The notes: generated from the sequence alone by a model not told the origin. Shown: positions 27,338 through 35,910, numbered from the stretch's first letter. The stretch: DNA of 64,000 nucleotides from Bacillota bacterium (GCA_023392595.1 JAEVYU010000073.1:94393-158392), one strand, 5' to 3'. A program made the numbers and translations.

Positions 27338-27723
27338 TTTAATCTCTCCCCAAGCTTTGCTGTTGCAGCAATCCTAATGCCGCCTCTGGGCTTTTGAGAA
27401 ACATTCACCGTACACCAATGGGGTTTGCAAACCTCAAAAATGTCCTGAGCAATCTTTGCCGCCATGGCTTCACAAAACATGCCTTCTTCCCGAAAACTCC
27501 AGAGATAAAGTTTTAAACTCTTGCTTTCGATACAATATCCGTCAGGAGCAAATTCGATGGTTACAGTCTCCCAATCCGGTTGTCCGGTGACAGGACACAA
27601 GCTGGTCACCTCATCACTCTCCAAAACCACTTTCTCGACACCTTCCGGTTTCGGAAAAATTTCAAGTTTCCTTGCCGGCACCCGGACCGCATTGCCCAAC
27701 GCCTCAAATTCATATTGTTCCAT
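27328..27723 (-). CDS. queF: NADPH-dependent preQ0 reductase
   Basis: 131-aa QueF of the short (YkvM) type, which reduces preQ0 to preQ1 in queuosine synthesis. Seen are the catalytic-Cys block TSLCPVTGQPD, the signature ESKSLKLYLWSF and the EGMFCE motif. The correct start is ATG 27723 with GGAGG just upstream; the longer frame runs back into the transporter gene and is not real. It overlaps the transporter genes on both sides, so all three are one translationally coupled unit. Confidence 0.93.
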   Translation of the reverse strand: MEQYEFEALGNAVRVPARKLEIFPKPEGVEKVVLESDEVTSLCPVTGQPDWETVTIEFAPDGYCIESKSLKLYLWSFREEGMFCEAMAAKIAQDIFEVCKPHWCTVNVSQKPRGGIRIAATAKLGERLKCQ

Positions 27724-28411
27724 GGGGCTCCTCCAAACGAAAGGGATTGTAGTTGGTTTGGTAATCAAAAGTATCAATTTGTTCATGGCGTTTAACCCAG
27801 CCAACCACACGATAAGTAAAGGGTGTCGCCAGAATTTCATATCCCACTTTCCAAATATACTGCGCCCCAGCCATCCCTGATAATATGCCCCAGGGTAATG
27901 AACCGGCAAAAGCAAGGAATATGAACAACAAAGTATCGATTGCCTCTCCGACAACGGTTGATCCAATGGTCCTGACCCATAACCAACGTCCCTTGGTCAA
28001 TACTTTAATTTTCGATAATACAAAGGAATTGGCAAACTCTCCCCCAAAATAACCAACCAACGAAGCTCCCACTATCCGGGGAGTTAACCCCAAAACGGCG
28101 GCATAAGCGCCCTGCTGAGTCCAAAATTTAGGATAAGGCAACATTACCGTGATCGTAAATATCAAGGACATCAGTAAATTGGCAGCAAGTCCAATCCAAA
28201 TGACAAGCCTGGCCCTTTCATAACCGTACACTTCGGTTAAGACATCGCCAAATATATAAGTAATTGGAAATACAACGACAGCCGCGGGTAAAGTCATCCC
28301 TAAGATTAAAGAAAGTTTTCCGGCAATGATATTGGAGATAAGGAGACAGGTCAAAAAAAGACAGGTTAGACACAGAAAAATCGGGGAAAACCGACATTGA
28401 AAACGGCTCAA
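27710..28411 (-). CDS. queuosine precursor transporter (YhhQ/VUT family), copy 2
   Basis: 233 aa with six helices. It shows the same blocks as copy 1 (FPITYIFGDVLTEVYGYE, and RTIGSTVVGEAIDTLLF in the fourth loop region). It is the first gene of the operon. The start codon is TTG at 28409-28411, 9 nt after GGAGG, and that ribosome site lies inside the preQ1 riboswitch. It overlaps queF by 14 nt. Import of preQ0/preQ1 from outside, followed by QueF, is the likely pathway. Confidence 0.88.
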   Translation of the reverse strand: MSRFQCRFSPIFLCLTCLFLTCLLISNIIAGKLSLILGMTLPAAVVVFPITYIFGDVLTEVYGYERARLVIWIGLAANLLMSLIFTITVMLPYPKFWTQQGAYAAVLGLTPRIVGASLVGYFGGEFANSFVLSKIKVLTKGRWLWVRTIGSTVVGEAIDTLLFIFLAFAGSLPWGILSGMAGAQYIWKVGYEILATPFTYRVVGWVKRHEQIDTFDYQTNYNPFRLEEPHGTI

Positions 28412-28419
28412 TTTAAATT

Positions 28420-28456
28420 CCTCCAGTTTTGTTGAGGCGGGTTGCTGCGACCGCCA
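28420..28456 (-). ncRNA. preQ1-I riboswitch, translational type
   Basis: On the minus strand GGCGG-TCGCAGCAAC-CCGCC forms the stem and is followed by the A-rich tail CAACAAAACTGGAGG. The loop CGCAGC and tail ACAAAAC are the same as in the known Thermoanaerobacter (Tte) preQ1-I class. The loop CAG can pair with the tail CUG to form the pseudoknot. That tail includes the GGAGG site of the transporter gene, so ligand binding would block ribosome entry. It is one of the smallest riboswitches known. Confidence 0.9.
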
Positions 28457-28554
28457 AAATCCCTATAGTATTCTTGACAATTTAGGATAATCGTCAACCT
28501 GAAAACCAGATCCCCCCTCAAAATTCGTTCTAGTAAAACGTTCTCTAAATAACT

Positions 28555-28655
28555 CGCGTGCGCACGCACGCGCACTCAATGATTGTGAACGTTGTACTTA
28601 AGTAGAGCGTATCTTCCCCATTTCTGATTACCATTTATTTACGATACGCTCTACT
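28555..28655. repeat. alternating purine-pyrimidine tract and 13-bp inverted repeat
   Basis: Between dxs and the transporter operon (28457-28726 holds no gene). A 21-nt strictly alternating run (28555-28575) contains the 12-bp palindrome GCGTGCGCACGC. At 28601-28613 AGTAGAGCGTATC recurs inverted at 28643-28655 with a 29-nt loop. The second repeat could serve as a dxs operon terminator hairpin or the trace of a small element. Confidence 0.55.
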
Positions 28656-28726
28656 AATTCAGCAACAATTACCTAATCATCATAGCCCTAAAGTCAAAAA
28701 CCGTCAACAATCAATTATATATCGTC

Positions 28727-30625
28727 CTACACTCTGACTCTTCTGGCGACTATCGGCAAATTCAACTCTCTCACAGCCCGGCAAATGCCGTTAACATCAA
28801 GTCCGCATTGTTGAAGTAAAAGTTCTCTAGGGCCTTGAGGAATAAATTGATCCGGAATACCAAGCAGTTTAACAGATACATCCCTAATCCGGCGGGCCGT
28901 GAGCAATTCCAGAACCGCCGAACCGTATCCACCCGCGGTAATGTTCTCTTCCACAATAATAATATTGGGGTGAGTAGCCGCCAGATGAAGAACAAGCTCT
29001 TCATCAAGGGGTTTTATAAAACGGGCATTGGCGACTGTACAGTCAATTCCGGATCTCTTCAGCCGGAATGCGGCAGATAAAGCATTTTGGAGCATGGCCC
29101 CTACTGCGATAATGGCCACTCCCTGACCCGAAATGACGATTTCTCCCTTGCCGACCGGGAGTAAACGATAGCTTTGATCTTCGGAATTAGTCAAACATTC
29201 GCATTTGGGGTAACGGATCGCTACCGGGCCATCCTGTTGTAGCGCCGTGTATAGCATATTGCGCAATTCCCCTTCTTCACTTGGAGCCATAATGATGAGG
29301 CCAGGGATTTGCCGTAAAAAAGACAGATCAAAAACTCCATGGTGGGTCGGACCATCGGCTCCCACTAGTCCGCCCCTGTCTAAAACGAACAAAACCGGCA
29401 GTTTTTGAAAGCAGACGTCATGAATAATTTGATCGTAAGCCCGTTGCAGAAAAGTCGAATAAATGGCTACGACCGGACGCAGACCTTTTTTGGCCAGGCC
29501 GGCTGCCATAGTGACCGCATGTTGTTCGGCAATGCCGACATCAAAGAAACGGTCCGGAAAGCGATTTGCAAACCCCATCAATCCGGTCCCATCGGTCATG
29601 GCCGCTGTAAGAGCCATAATTCTGCGATCTTTCGCACCCAAATCACAAATTACCGTCCCAAAGACATCGGTAAAGCTCCGGTTATCCGACGCATCCAATT
29701 TCAGACCGGTCTTTAAGTCAAAGGGTCCGGTACCGTGGAATTTTTCGGGGTTTTGTTCGGCAAACCGGTAACCTTTTCCTTTGGTGGTCAAAACATGAAT
29801 TAGAACCGGTCCTCCCCGCTCACAGGCATTTTTTAATGTCATTTTGAGTTCACCGATATCGTGGCCGTTAATGGGGCCAAGGTAGGAAATACCCAGTTCT
29901 TCAAAGAACATGCCGGGAATAACCAAGAATTTCAGGCTATCTTCGATTTTCTCTAAATAACGGATAGTGGCATGTCCTACATGAGGAATCTTTTGAATCC
30001 ATTCCTGGATATCGGATTTAAGCCGGCGTAAACGGGGATTCATTCTTAAACGGTTCAAATACCGGGAAAGAGCTCCTACATTTCTGGAGATGGACATTTC
30101 ATTATCATTCAAAACGATAATCAAATCGGTTTGAAGGTGCCCTAAATGATTGAGAGCTTCAAAAGCCATCCCGCCGGTGAGAGAACCGTCACCAATGACC
30201 GCAATGACCTTGTTTTTCATTCCCAAGAAATCACGGGCTTTCGCAAGTCCAAGAGCTGCTGAGATCGAAGTGGAACTGTGGCCTGCGGCGAAAGCATCAT
30301 GTTCACTTTCATCCGGTCTTGGGAATCCGCTGATTCCATTATACTGGCGCAGGGTCCCAAATTCCCCAAGCCGGCCGGTTAATATTTTATGAATATAAGA
30401 TTGGTGCCCGACATCCCATACGATTTGATCCCGAGGACTATCAAAAACGGCATGCAGAGCTAAGGTAAGCTCCACTACCCCTAAGTTAGGAGCTAAATGG
30501 CCGCCGGTTTTCGCTACGGTTTCCAGTAGAAAACGGCGCAATTCACCTGCGAGCTCTACCAATTGAACATCGGAAAGTTTTTTTAAATCATCCGGTCCAT
30601 GAATTTTATGTAGGAGATCGGTCAT
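28727..30625 (-). CDS. dxs: 1-deoxy-D-xylulose-5-phosphate synthase
   Basis: 632 aa, full length; first step of the MEP isoprenoid pathway, joining pyruvate and glyceraldehyde-3-phosphate with thiamine diphosphate. Seen are the ThDP motif GDGSLTGG (near residue 150) ending in NDNEMSIS, the transketolase pyrimidine domain with DVGIAEQHAVTMA, and GHSSTSISAALG. The gene follows oapA by only 6 nt and closes the isoprenoid/OLE operon. Confidence 0.97.
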   Translation of the reverse strand: MTDLLHKIHGPDDLKKLSDVQLVELAGELRRFLLETVAKTGGHLAPNLGVVELTLALHAVFDSPRDQIVWDVGHQSYIHKILTGRLGEFGTLRQYNGISGFPRPDESEHDAFAAGHSSTSISAALGLAKARDFLGMKNKVIAVIGDGSLTGGMAFEALNHLGHLQTDLIIVLNDNEMSISRNVGALSRYLNRLRMNPRLRRLKSDIQEWIQKIPHVGHATIRYLEKIEDSLKFLVIPGMFFEELGISYLGPINGHDIGELKMTLKNACERGGPVLIHVLTTKGKGYRFAEQNPEKFHGTGPFDLKTGLKLDASDNRSFTDVFGTVICDLGAKDRRIMALTAAMTDGTGLMGFANRFPDRFFDVGIAEQHAVTMAAGLAKKGLRPVVAIYSTFLQRAYDQIIHDVCFQKLPVLFVLDRGGLVGADGPTHHGVFDLSFLRQIPGLIIMAPSEEGELRNMLYTALQQDGPVAIRYPKCECLTNSEDQSYRLLPVGKGEIVISGQGVAIIAVGAMLQNALSAAFRLKRSGIDCTVANARFIKPLDEELVLHLAATHPNIIIVEENITAGGYGSAVLELLTARRIRDVSVKLLGIPDQFIPQGPRELLLQQCGLDVNGICRAVRELNLPIVARRVRV

Positions 30626-30631
30626 CTTATC

Positions 30632-31195
30632 CTATCTGGCCTTTCGTGTATAAGATTTGCCCCTACGGCGATTATCCTTCTTAGGATCAACCTTAAAGAA
30701 TTTAAAATATGCGAATAATTTCCCAACGGTAAAAACAATTTGATGGGCATTCTCCATCGCATAAGATTTTCCAAAAGCTTTTCCGCCTACATTAAAGGCC
30801 GCCACCAAAGCAATTGATAACGCATCTATTATGTCCCGTGGTAAAAAGGAATTACGGCGGGTAAATTCCAAAGCAACCCCGACTATGATCGCGCCGCTAA
30901 TCGTACCGCAAATATCTCCAACCACATCATTACAAAAATTGGCGACTTTGTCGGCGTTACGGATCATGGCTACTGCTTGCCTGGAGCCGCTAATCTTATC
31001 TGCGCCCATTGCATGGAAAGGAGTCTCGTCTGCCGCAGTTACCGCAGTACCAATAATATCAAATATAATTCCCGTACTCACCACGATGAACAAAATCAGC
31101 ACTGAAACCAACGGAGCTAAAGAAAATTGTAACAGAAAAGAAATTACAAAAGAAATTATTAATGTAAAAAAGCCTACCCGAATTGCCCGTTTCAA
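30632..31195 (-). CDS. oapA: OLE-associated protein OapA
   Basis: 187-aa membrane protein encoded just after the OLE RNA and 6 nt before dxs, the known position of OapA in Bacillus halodurans. It has N-terminal helices (8-50), a conserved polar segment with GTAVTAADETPFHAMGADK and then RNADKVANFCNDVVGD, and a very basic C-terminal tail (KKDNRRRGKSYTRKAR) suited to RNA contact. OapA binds OLE RNA and localises it to the membrane. Start TTG at 31193-31195, 15 nt after AGGTGAT, a long spacing. Confidence 0.85.
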   Translation of the reverse strand: MKRAIRVGFFTLIISFVISFLLQFSLAPLVSVLILFIVVSTGIIFDIIGTAVTAADETPFHAMGADKISGSRQAVAMIRNADKVANFCNDVVGDICGTISGAIIVGVALEFTRRNSFLPRDIIDALSIALVAAFNVGGKAFGKSYAMENAHQIVFTVGKLFAYFKFFKVDPKKDNRRRGKSYTRKAR

Positions 31196-31224
31196 ACTAG
31201 TAATCTTATCATCACCTTTTCATT

Positions 31225-31244
31225 AAAAAAGCCCATTTAGGGCC
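31225..31244 (-). terminator. intrinsic terminator at the 3' end of OLE RNA
   Basis: On the minus strand GCCC-TAAAT-GGGC is followed by six T, 30 nt before the oapA start. The stem is short (4 GC pairs). It can release a discrete OLE RNA while letting part of the transcripts continue into oapA and dxs. Confidence 0.6.
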
Positions 31245-31894
31245 AGGATGCCAATATGGTGGAGGGAATGGTATCTACCGAGTAAAAATTGTGGCTTAGG
31301 TCCAGTATGTTTTCCCAAGGATCTCCGTAGCGTCGCCGCCACGGTGGTTTCCCTTTAAGATCCTTCCGTTTTGTCGCCAAATACGGGACTGGATTACCAC
31401 TGAGTCCACACTGCAATCCCCGGTAGAACTCTAAAGTTTAGAATAGCCTAGGAGTTTTCCCCCACAGGGCGAGCCACCATCTAGCCTCTTTTGCGGAATT
31501 GGGTTTCAAATGGCAGAGAGTTACATCACCCTGCAGAGGCTTTGTAACTTGATACCCATATCCTCCCAACCCGCTCAAGGCAGGCTACGCTGCACCGATA
31601 CTAAGTACTAAAACCCGTACCATATGCAGGTTTACCCCCAAGCCGTGGTTCTCGCTCAAAGCATTCCATTTTCACGAAACGCTCCGGGTTCCCCACGCAC
31701 TTGGGCCTCCACGGTAGAGGGGTCAACGCCTACATGCCATTGTAGATCGCCCCATCTCCTTAACCCCCAGCACCAACCCCTGACTGGGCGTCGGCGGCCG
31801 GCACCAGGGACTTCATCGATGTGCCCGCAACGGATTTTTAGGCCCGTCTTCAAAGATGGTTACCCTGACTAGGATACTACACCATCCCCTCGCT
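31226..31894 (-). ncRNA. OLE RNA (ornate large extremophilic RNA)
   Basis: A stretch of about 660 nt with no gene, higher in GC than its flanks and full of paired segments. Its size matches OLE RNA (about 610 nt), and its place is exact: after xseA, xseB, prenyl synthase and DUF212, before oapA and dxs. A promoter of its own precedes it. OLE RNA forms a membrane ribonucleoprotein with OapA and is linked to stress and Mg homeostasis. Frames inside it look random and have no ribosome sites. Assigned from synteny, length, orientation and complexity; a covariance-model search would be decisive. Confidence 0.88.
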
Positions 31895-31900
31895 CTTTCC

Positions 31901-31929
31901 ATTATACCATATTTTATTTTGTCCCTAAA
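31901..31929 (-). promoter_or_regulatory. extended -10 promoter of OLE RNA
   Basis: On the minus strand TGGTATAAT (31901-31909) is a perfect extended -10 (TGnTATAAT). The -35 region, about 31924-31929, is a poor TTTAGG. Start would be near 31894. It means OLE RNA can be made independently of the xseA-led operon. Confidence 0.65.
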
Positions 31930-32023
31930 AAAAAGCTGTTACCATAATTGTTGCCCATTGGTAAAATTCTGGCAAGAAAAGCCGATTGACATCAGGATCT
32001 AATTCCTTAACCCATCAACCTTA

Positions 32024-32476
32024 TTAAGCACAAATGATGGCAATCACGACCCCCAAAGTCGCCCCGGCGATGACTTCGATCGGTGTATGTCCAAGCAACT
32101 CCTTTAAATGTTCAGGATGAAATTCACCCTCCTGAAACATTTCATCAATAATTTTATTGAGAGTGGCTGCTTGCCGGCTGGCCGCTAGTCTGACTCCTGA
32201 AGCATCATACATTACGATGCAGGCGAGAATTATAGCAGTTGCAGTATAAGCGCTGTTCCATCCGGTCTCAATCCCAACAGCTGTAGCCAGGGAGGCCACT
32301 AATGCCGAATGAGTGCTGGGCATTCCCCCAGACCCCACAAAACGTTTAAAATTAATTTTTTTCTCTTTGATAAAATTAAAAATTACTTTCAGTGCGGAAG
32401 CCACAAACCACGCAAAAAGAGCTACCCATAGACAATGGTTATAGGCAATTTCCTTGAAGAAATCTCGAAACTCCAA
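32024..32476 (-). CDS. DUF212 (YuiD-like, divergent PAP2) membrane protein
   Basis: 150 aa with three or four helices. Acid-phosphatase-like motifs are visible: GSGGMPSTHSALV (about residue 47), MYDASGVRLAASRQA and an HxxxELLGHTP block. The family is related to vanadium haloperoxidase/PAP2 phosphatases and might act on prenyl phosphates. It lies 12 nt after the prenyl synthase and before OLE RNA, in the isoprenoid operon. Confidence 0.88.
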   Translation of the reverse strand: MEFRDFFKEIAYNHCLWVALFAWFVASALKVIFNFIKEKKINFKRFVGSGGMPSTHSALVASLATAVGIETGWNSAYTATAIILACIVMYDASGVRLAASRQAATLNKIIDEMFQEGEFHPEHLKELLGHTPIEVIAGATLGVVIAIICA

Positions 32477-32488
32477 TTTGCGTTCCTC

Positions 32489-33583
32489 CTAAAATTGGCG
32501 GTTCACCACATACCCGGCCCAGGCAAACAATAATTCTTTGTACATTGACGGCGGGAGGGGGGCTAACTCCTCCGTAGCCTCAGCCACAATAGACTTTGCC
32601 AATTGATTGGTGTACTCAACCCCTTGATTTTTAAGCAATATTTGGCGAACTTCCGCCACTTCTGAAATGGACGCCTCGGGATTTCCCAGGGTCGCCTCAA
32701 GAATACGCCGTTCGCTTGCAGAGGCATTTTGATAGGCATGTAAAACAATGGTTGTCCGCTTGCCTTCCCGGATATCGGAACCCACTGCTTTTCCCAACAA
32801 TTGCTCATCGCCCGTGATCCCCAAAATATCATCCTGAAGTTGAAAAGCCGTGCCGCAACGCCGAGCGAACCTGCCCAAGCGATCGATCAGATGATTTTCG
32901 GCCTTTATTTCCCCTAAGCCGATGGAAGCGCCAGCTACTGCAGCGAATTCATATAATACACCGGTTTTAAGTTCCAACATTTCCAAAACATCGGCTTCCT
33001 TCATAGCGCCAATGGGTTTGGTGGAAAATAAGACATCCAAGGCCTCCCCCGCCACCAGCCCGTTGGTTAAGTCATCCTCCATCCGCCGCACCAAATCCAA
33101 AATTACCGGAGGAGTTACGCCTAATTCAGCGGAATCCAGTAATAACCGAACCGCCCACGCATGCTGCAAATCCCCTGCCAAAATGGCGATATTCCGTCCC
33201 ATATGGGCTGCGTCGATTTCATTACATCCCCACTTTAAAGCTTCCAAACGCATCTCCTCATGAACGGTGGGCAGTCCCCTCCTTTTGGAGTCATTATCAA
33301 TAATGTCGTCGTGAACCAAAGTCCAGGTATGGTAAACCTCTACAGCCGCAGCAGCCAACAAACCCTGTTCTTCTTGTCCTCCCACCGCGCCGCAGCAAAA
33401 CAACAAAATCCCCGGTCTAAGCCGTTTAGCAGGCCGCCGCAAATAAGAGTAAACCGCCTGATAAAGAGGTTCCGGGCGAAAGCTCTTTTGATAACATTCC
33501 CGATGAAAGACCCCGGCAACTAACGGCTCCCTCACCTTAAGCTCCCTGATGAACATATCTTTTGTCGCCGCGACAACTACCAA
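32489..33583 (-). CDS. polyprenyl (probably farnesyl/geranylgeranyl) diphosphate synthase
   Basis: 364-aa trans-prenyl synthase. The first Asp-rich motif HDDIIDND (near 93) and the second, QDDILG (near 248, with Gly instead of the last Asp), bind Mg and the diphosphates. The RRPAKRLRPG block precedes them. It is longer than standard IspA (about 295 aa), so a longer chain product is possible. It is in the place of ispA, two nt after xseB, in the operon leading to OLE RNA and dxs. Confidence 0.88.
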   Translation of the reverse strand: MVVVAATKDMFIRELKVREPLVAGVFHRECYQKSFRPEPLYQAVYSYLRRPAKRLRPGILLFCCGAVGGQEEQGLLAAAAVEVYHTWTLVHDDIIDNDSKRRGLPTVHEEMRLEALKWGCNEIDAAHMGRNIAILAGDLQHAWAVRLLLDSAELGVTPPVILDLVRRMEDDLTNGLVAGEALDVLFSTKPIGAMKEADVLEMLELKTGVLYEFAAVAGASIGLGEIKAENHLIDRLGRFARRCGTAFQLQDDILGITGDEQLLGKAVGSDIREGKRTTIVLHAYQNASASERRILEATLGNPEASISEVAEVRQILLKNQGVEYTNQLAKSIVAEATEELAPLPPSMYKELLFAWAGYVVNRQF

Positions 33584-33585
33584 GG

Positions 33586-33846
33586 TTATCCCTCCTCCGG
33601 TTTTAATTTAAAATCGCCGATCTGCGGTCCTTGTTCGTTGAACCCTAGTAAAATTTGCAGACGGCCCTCTGCGGCATCGAGTTTCTCCGAACAATATTTG
33701 GCAAGTCCGATCCCCTCTTCAAACAAAGTCAAGCTTGTTTCCAAGGACAGATTACCTTCCTCCAACTGCCCGACAATTTCCTCCAACCGGGCCACTGCCT
33801 CTTCATAATTACGTTCACTGGGTTTCCCTTCGCTGGTCTTACTCAT
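33586..33846 (-). CDS. xseB: exodeoxyribonuclease VII small subunit
   Basis: 86 aa. Typical short helical protein with NYEEAVARLEEIVGQLEEG and the ENG/GNLSLETSLTLFEEGIGL core. It binds the large subunit in the nuclease that makes short oligonucleotides from single-stranded DNA. It overlaps xseA by 8 nt and is followed two nt on by the prenyl synthase. Confidence 0.93.
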   Translation of the reverse strand: MSKTSEGKPSERNYEEAVARLEEIVGQLEEGNLSLETSLTLFEEGIGLAKYCSEKLDAAEGRLQILLGFNEQGPQIGDFKLKPEEG

Positions 33847-35056
33847 TTCGGCTCCCCTTATATTTATCTTTCACTTCACAGCATAGAACTCCTGCCGCTA
33901 ATGTAACCTTGACCTTCTCCCCGATCCCTATCAAGTCGCTGTCTTTGACAAAACCACCATCAGCCTTTTGAGTGATAGAGTAGCCACGCGATAAAGTAGC
34001 CAACGGACTCAAAGCATCCAATTTACCAAGAGCTTTACAATATAATTCCCTTTTTATATATAAATCCTGTCTTAACTGCCGAATGGCTCTTTCCCGCAGG
34101 AGGTCAAGATCTTGCCGGCGCGTATGGATTCCCTGAAGAGGGATCGAAAAGATCCGGCCCGTTTTCAACCTCTGCAAGTCTCTGCGGTACCGCTGCAACT
34201 TTTGACTGATTGCATTGGCAAGCCGTTTCTTCAAAATATTTAAGTTTCGATTTAAGGCTCCCTCATCCGGTACCGCCAATTCTGCCGCCGCCGATGGCGT
34301 AGGCGCCCGTAAATCTGACACAAAATCGGCAATCGTAAAATCGGTTTCATGGCCTACTGCAGAAATAATGGGTTTTGAGAAATCAGCAATCGTCCGGGCC
34401 AAGGCCTCATCGTTAAAAGCCCATAACTCTTCCAGCGAACCCCCGCCTCTGCCGATAATCACCAAATCAAGATTTTTAAACCGTTCCGCCTGATTCAGGG
34501 CTTTGATTAAACTTTGTGGCGCCTCTTCCCCCTGAACTTGTGCGGGAATAATCAGAATGTCCAGGTTTGGCCGCCTGCGGTGCAATATTTTAATCATATC
34601 CTGAATTGCCGCCCCGGTTGGCGATGTGATTAATCCTACTTGCTGGGGCAAAGGAGGCAAGGGCTTTTTGCGTTTCGGATCAAACAACCCTTCCTGTTCC
34701 AACTTGGCCTTGAGTTTCTCGAAAGCCTGATAAAGACTTCCAAGCCCAGTCGGTTCCATCAATTCAGCATAGAACTGATATTGACCGCTTTTCTCATAAA
34801 TTCCAAGCCGTCCCTGTACGGATACCGCTTGTCCATCGGATGGCTTAAACTTCAAAGTCCAGGCCTGGGACTTGAACATCACACACTTCAAACAGGCCCC
34901 TTCATCTTTCAGCGTAAAATAAAGATGCCCCGAGGAATGTTTCGTAAAGTTCGAAATCTCTCCTTGCACCCAAACCCCTTCCAGGGTAACATTATCTTCT
35001 ATTAATCGCTTTAATGCGTATGTCAGCTGGGAAACGGTAATATATTTGGAAGCCAA
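33839..35056 (-). CDS. xseA: exodeoxyribonuclease VII large subunit
   Basis: 405 aa. The N-terminal OB fold (about 5-100, VWVQGEISNFTKHSSGHLYF) binds DNA, and the catalytic centre carries LVIIGRGGGSLEELWAFN and SAVGHETDFTIADFVSD. The C-terminal coiled-coil region has Arg-rich helices. First gene of the isoprenoid/OLE operon, transcribed leftwards. Confidence 0.95.
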   Translation of the reverse strand: MASKYITVSQLTYALKRLIEDNVTLEGVWVQGEISNFTKHSSGHLYFTLKDEGACLKCVMFKSQAWTLKFKPSDGQAVSVQGRLGIYEKSGQYQFYAELMEPTGLGSLYQAFEKLKAKLEQEGLFDPKRKKPLPPLPQQVGLITSPTGAAIQDMIKILHRRRPNLDILIIPAQVQGEEAPQSLIKALNQAERFKNLDLVIIGRGGGSLEELWAFNDEALARTIADFSKPIISAVGHETDFTIADFVSDLRAPTPSAAAELAVPDEGALNRNLNILKKRLANAISQKLQRYRRDLQRLKTGRIFSIPLQGIHTRRQDLDLLRERAIRQLRQDLYIKRELYCKALGKLDALSPLATLSRGYSITQKADGGFVKDSDLIGIGEKVKVTLAAGVLCCEVKDKYKGSRNE

Positions 35057-35188
35057 AATGGATGCCCCTTCCTTAGACTATAGGTTATTCCATAAGCAGA
35101 AATAAAATCCTGCCGGAAGACATTAAATTACGGATGAAGAACCTATAGGGTTAGGCTAATTTCAAATATTCAAAAAAAGGGAGGAATT

Positions 35189-35323
35189 ATGAAAAAGACA
35201 AAGAATATTAAATTATTATTGTTAATGGGCCATGCTAAAAAACTTCCGCAATCTGGCAATCAATCCCATAATCGTCGTGATCCCGGGAAATATAGCGTAG
35301 GATCATCGTGTGGAGTAATTTAA
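35189..35323 (+). CDS. 44-aa peptide gene before the pentapeptide-repeat gene
   Basis: A 44-codon frame with ATG directly after GGGAGGAATT, an excellent ribosome site, and a TAA at 35321. The product begins MKKTKNIKLLLLMG, a short basic then hydrophobic start, and ends YSVGSSCGVI, with one Cys. The polar middle is HAKKLPQSGNQSHNRRDPGK. The next gene starts 14 nt after its stop. I recognise no family. It could be a leader peptide, a signal-like or precursor peptide, or a product of chance; the ribosome site and operon position favour a real gene. Confidence 0.55.
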   Translation: MKKTKNIKLLLLMGHAKKLPQSGNQSHNRRDPGKYSVGSSCGVI

Positions 35324-35337
35324 CAGGAGGTGGCCAA

Positions 35338-35910
35338 ATGCTCAACCAGTACCTTATACAAATCCTGAAACTTGGCCCAAGGATTTGGAATCAATGGCGT
35401 GAAGAAAACGAGGATATCAAACCGAATCTTTCCCACGCGCTGTTAATCGGTTTAAATCTATCCAAAGTTAACTTTACCAACGTCAATCTTCACGGAGCCA
35501 ATCTTGAAAAAGCCGATTTAAGCGGAGCTTATCTTTCCGGAGCCAATTTTTCGGGCGCCCGTTTAATCGGAGCCGACTTATCCGGTGTGAACCCCAACCA
35601 TACACTTTTCTCAAAAATCATTTTTAAAAACGCCGATCTCCGAAACGTTGAATTTTATGAAGCTAATCTATCCGGGGGGGATTTCGAGCATGCAAACTTC
35701 CAAAACGCCCACTTTCTTGATACCAACCTAAGTGGAGCCAATTTGTCTCATGCCGATTTAAGGAATATCACTTCCTATGATGTTAATTTTAGCAACGCCG
35801 ATTTAAGCCATGCCGATTTTTCCGGATCAATCCTTCATCGTGCTAATTTATCAACAGCGCTTACCGGCTCAACCGTTTTTACTACTTCGGATTTGTCCGA
35901 AGCGAAATGA
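35338..35910 (+). CDS. pentapeptide-repeat protein
   Basis: 190 aa. From about residue 38 to 187 it is one long run of A(D/N)LxX pentapeptides (for example ANLEKADLSGAYLSGA), which form a right-handed quadrilateral beta-helix. Such proteins include Qnr/McbG/AlbG, DNA-mimics that protect gyrase, but most have no known role. The ATG at 35338 follows AGGAGG; an in-frame ATG ten codons upstream lies before the ribosome site and is not used. It is the second gene after a 44-aa peptide. Confidence 0.85.
   Translation: MLNQYLIQILKLGPRIWNQWREENEDIKPNLSHALLIGLNLSKVNFTNVNLHGANLEKADLSGAYLSGANFSGARLIGADLSGVNPNHTLFSKIIFKNADLRNVEFYEANLSGGDFEHANFQNAHFLDTNLSGANLSHADLRNITSYDVNFSNADLSHADFSGSILHRANLSTALTGSTVFTTSDLSEAK

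Noticed and set aside
31624..31872. 82-aa plus-strand frame and a 65-aa minus-strand frame in the OLE region
   Set aside because: No ribosome site, low-complexity Pro/Arg-rich products and full overlap with a structured RNA; frames in GC-rich RNA arise by chance.
35338..35910. Claim that the pentapeptide protein is a quinolone-resistance Qnr protein
   Set aside because: The repeat fold alone does not show gyrase binding; Qnr-specific loops are not visible.
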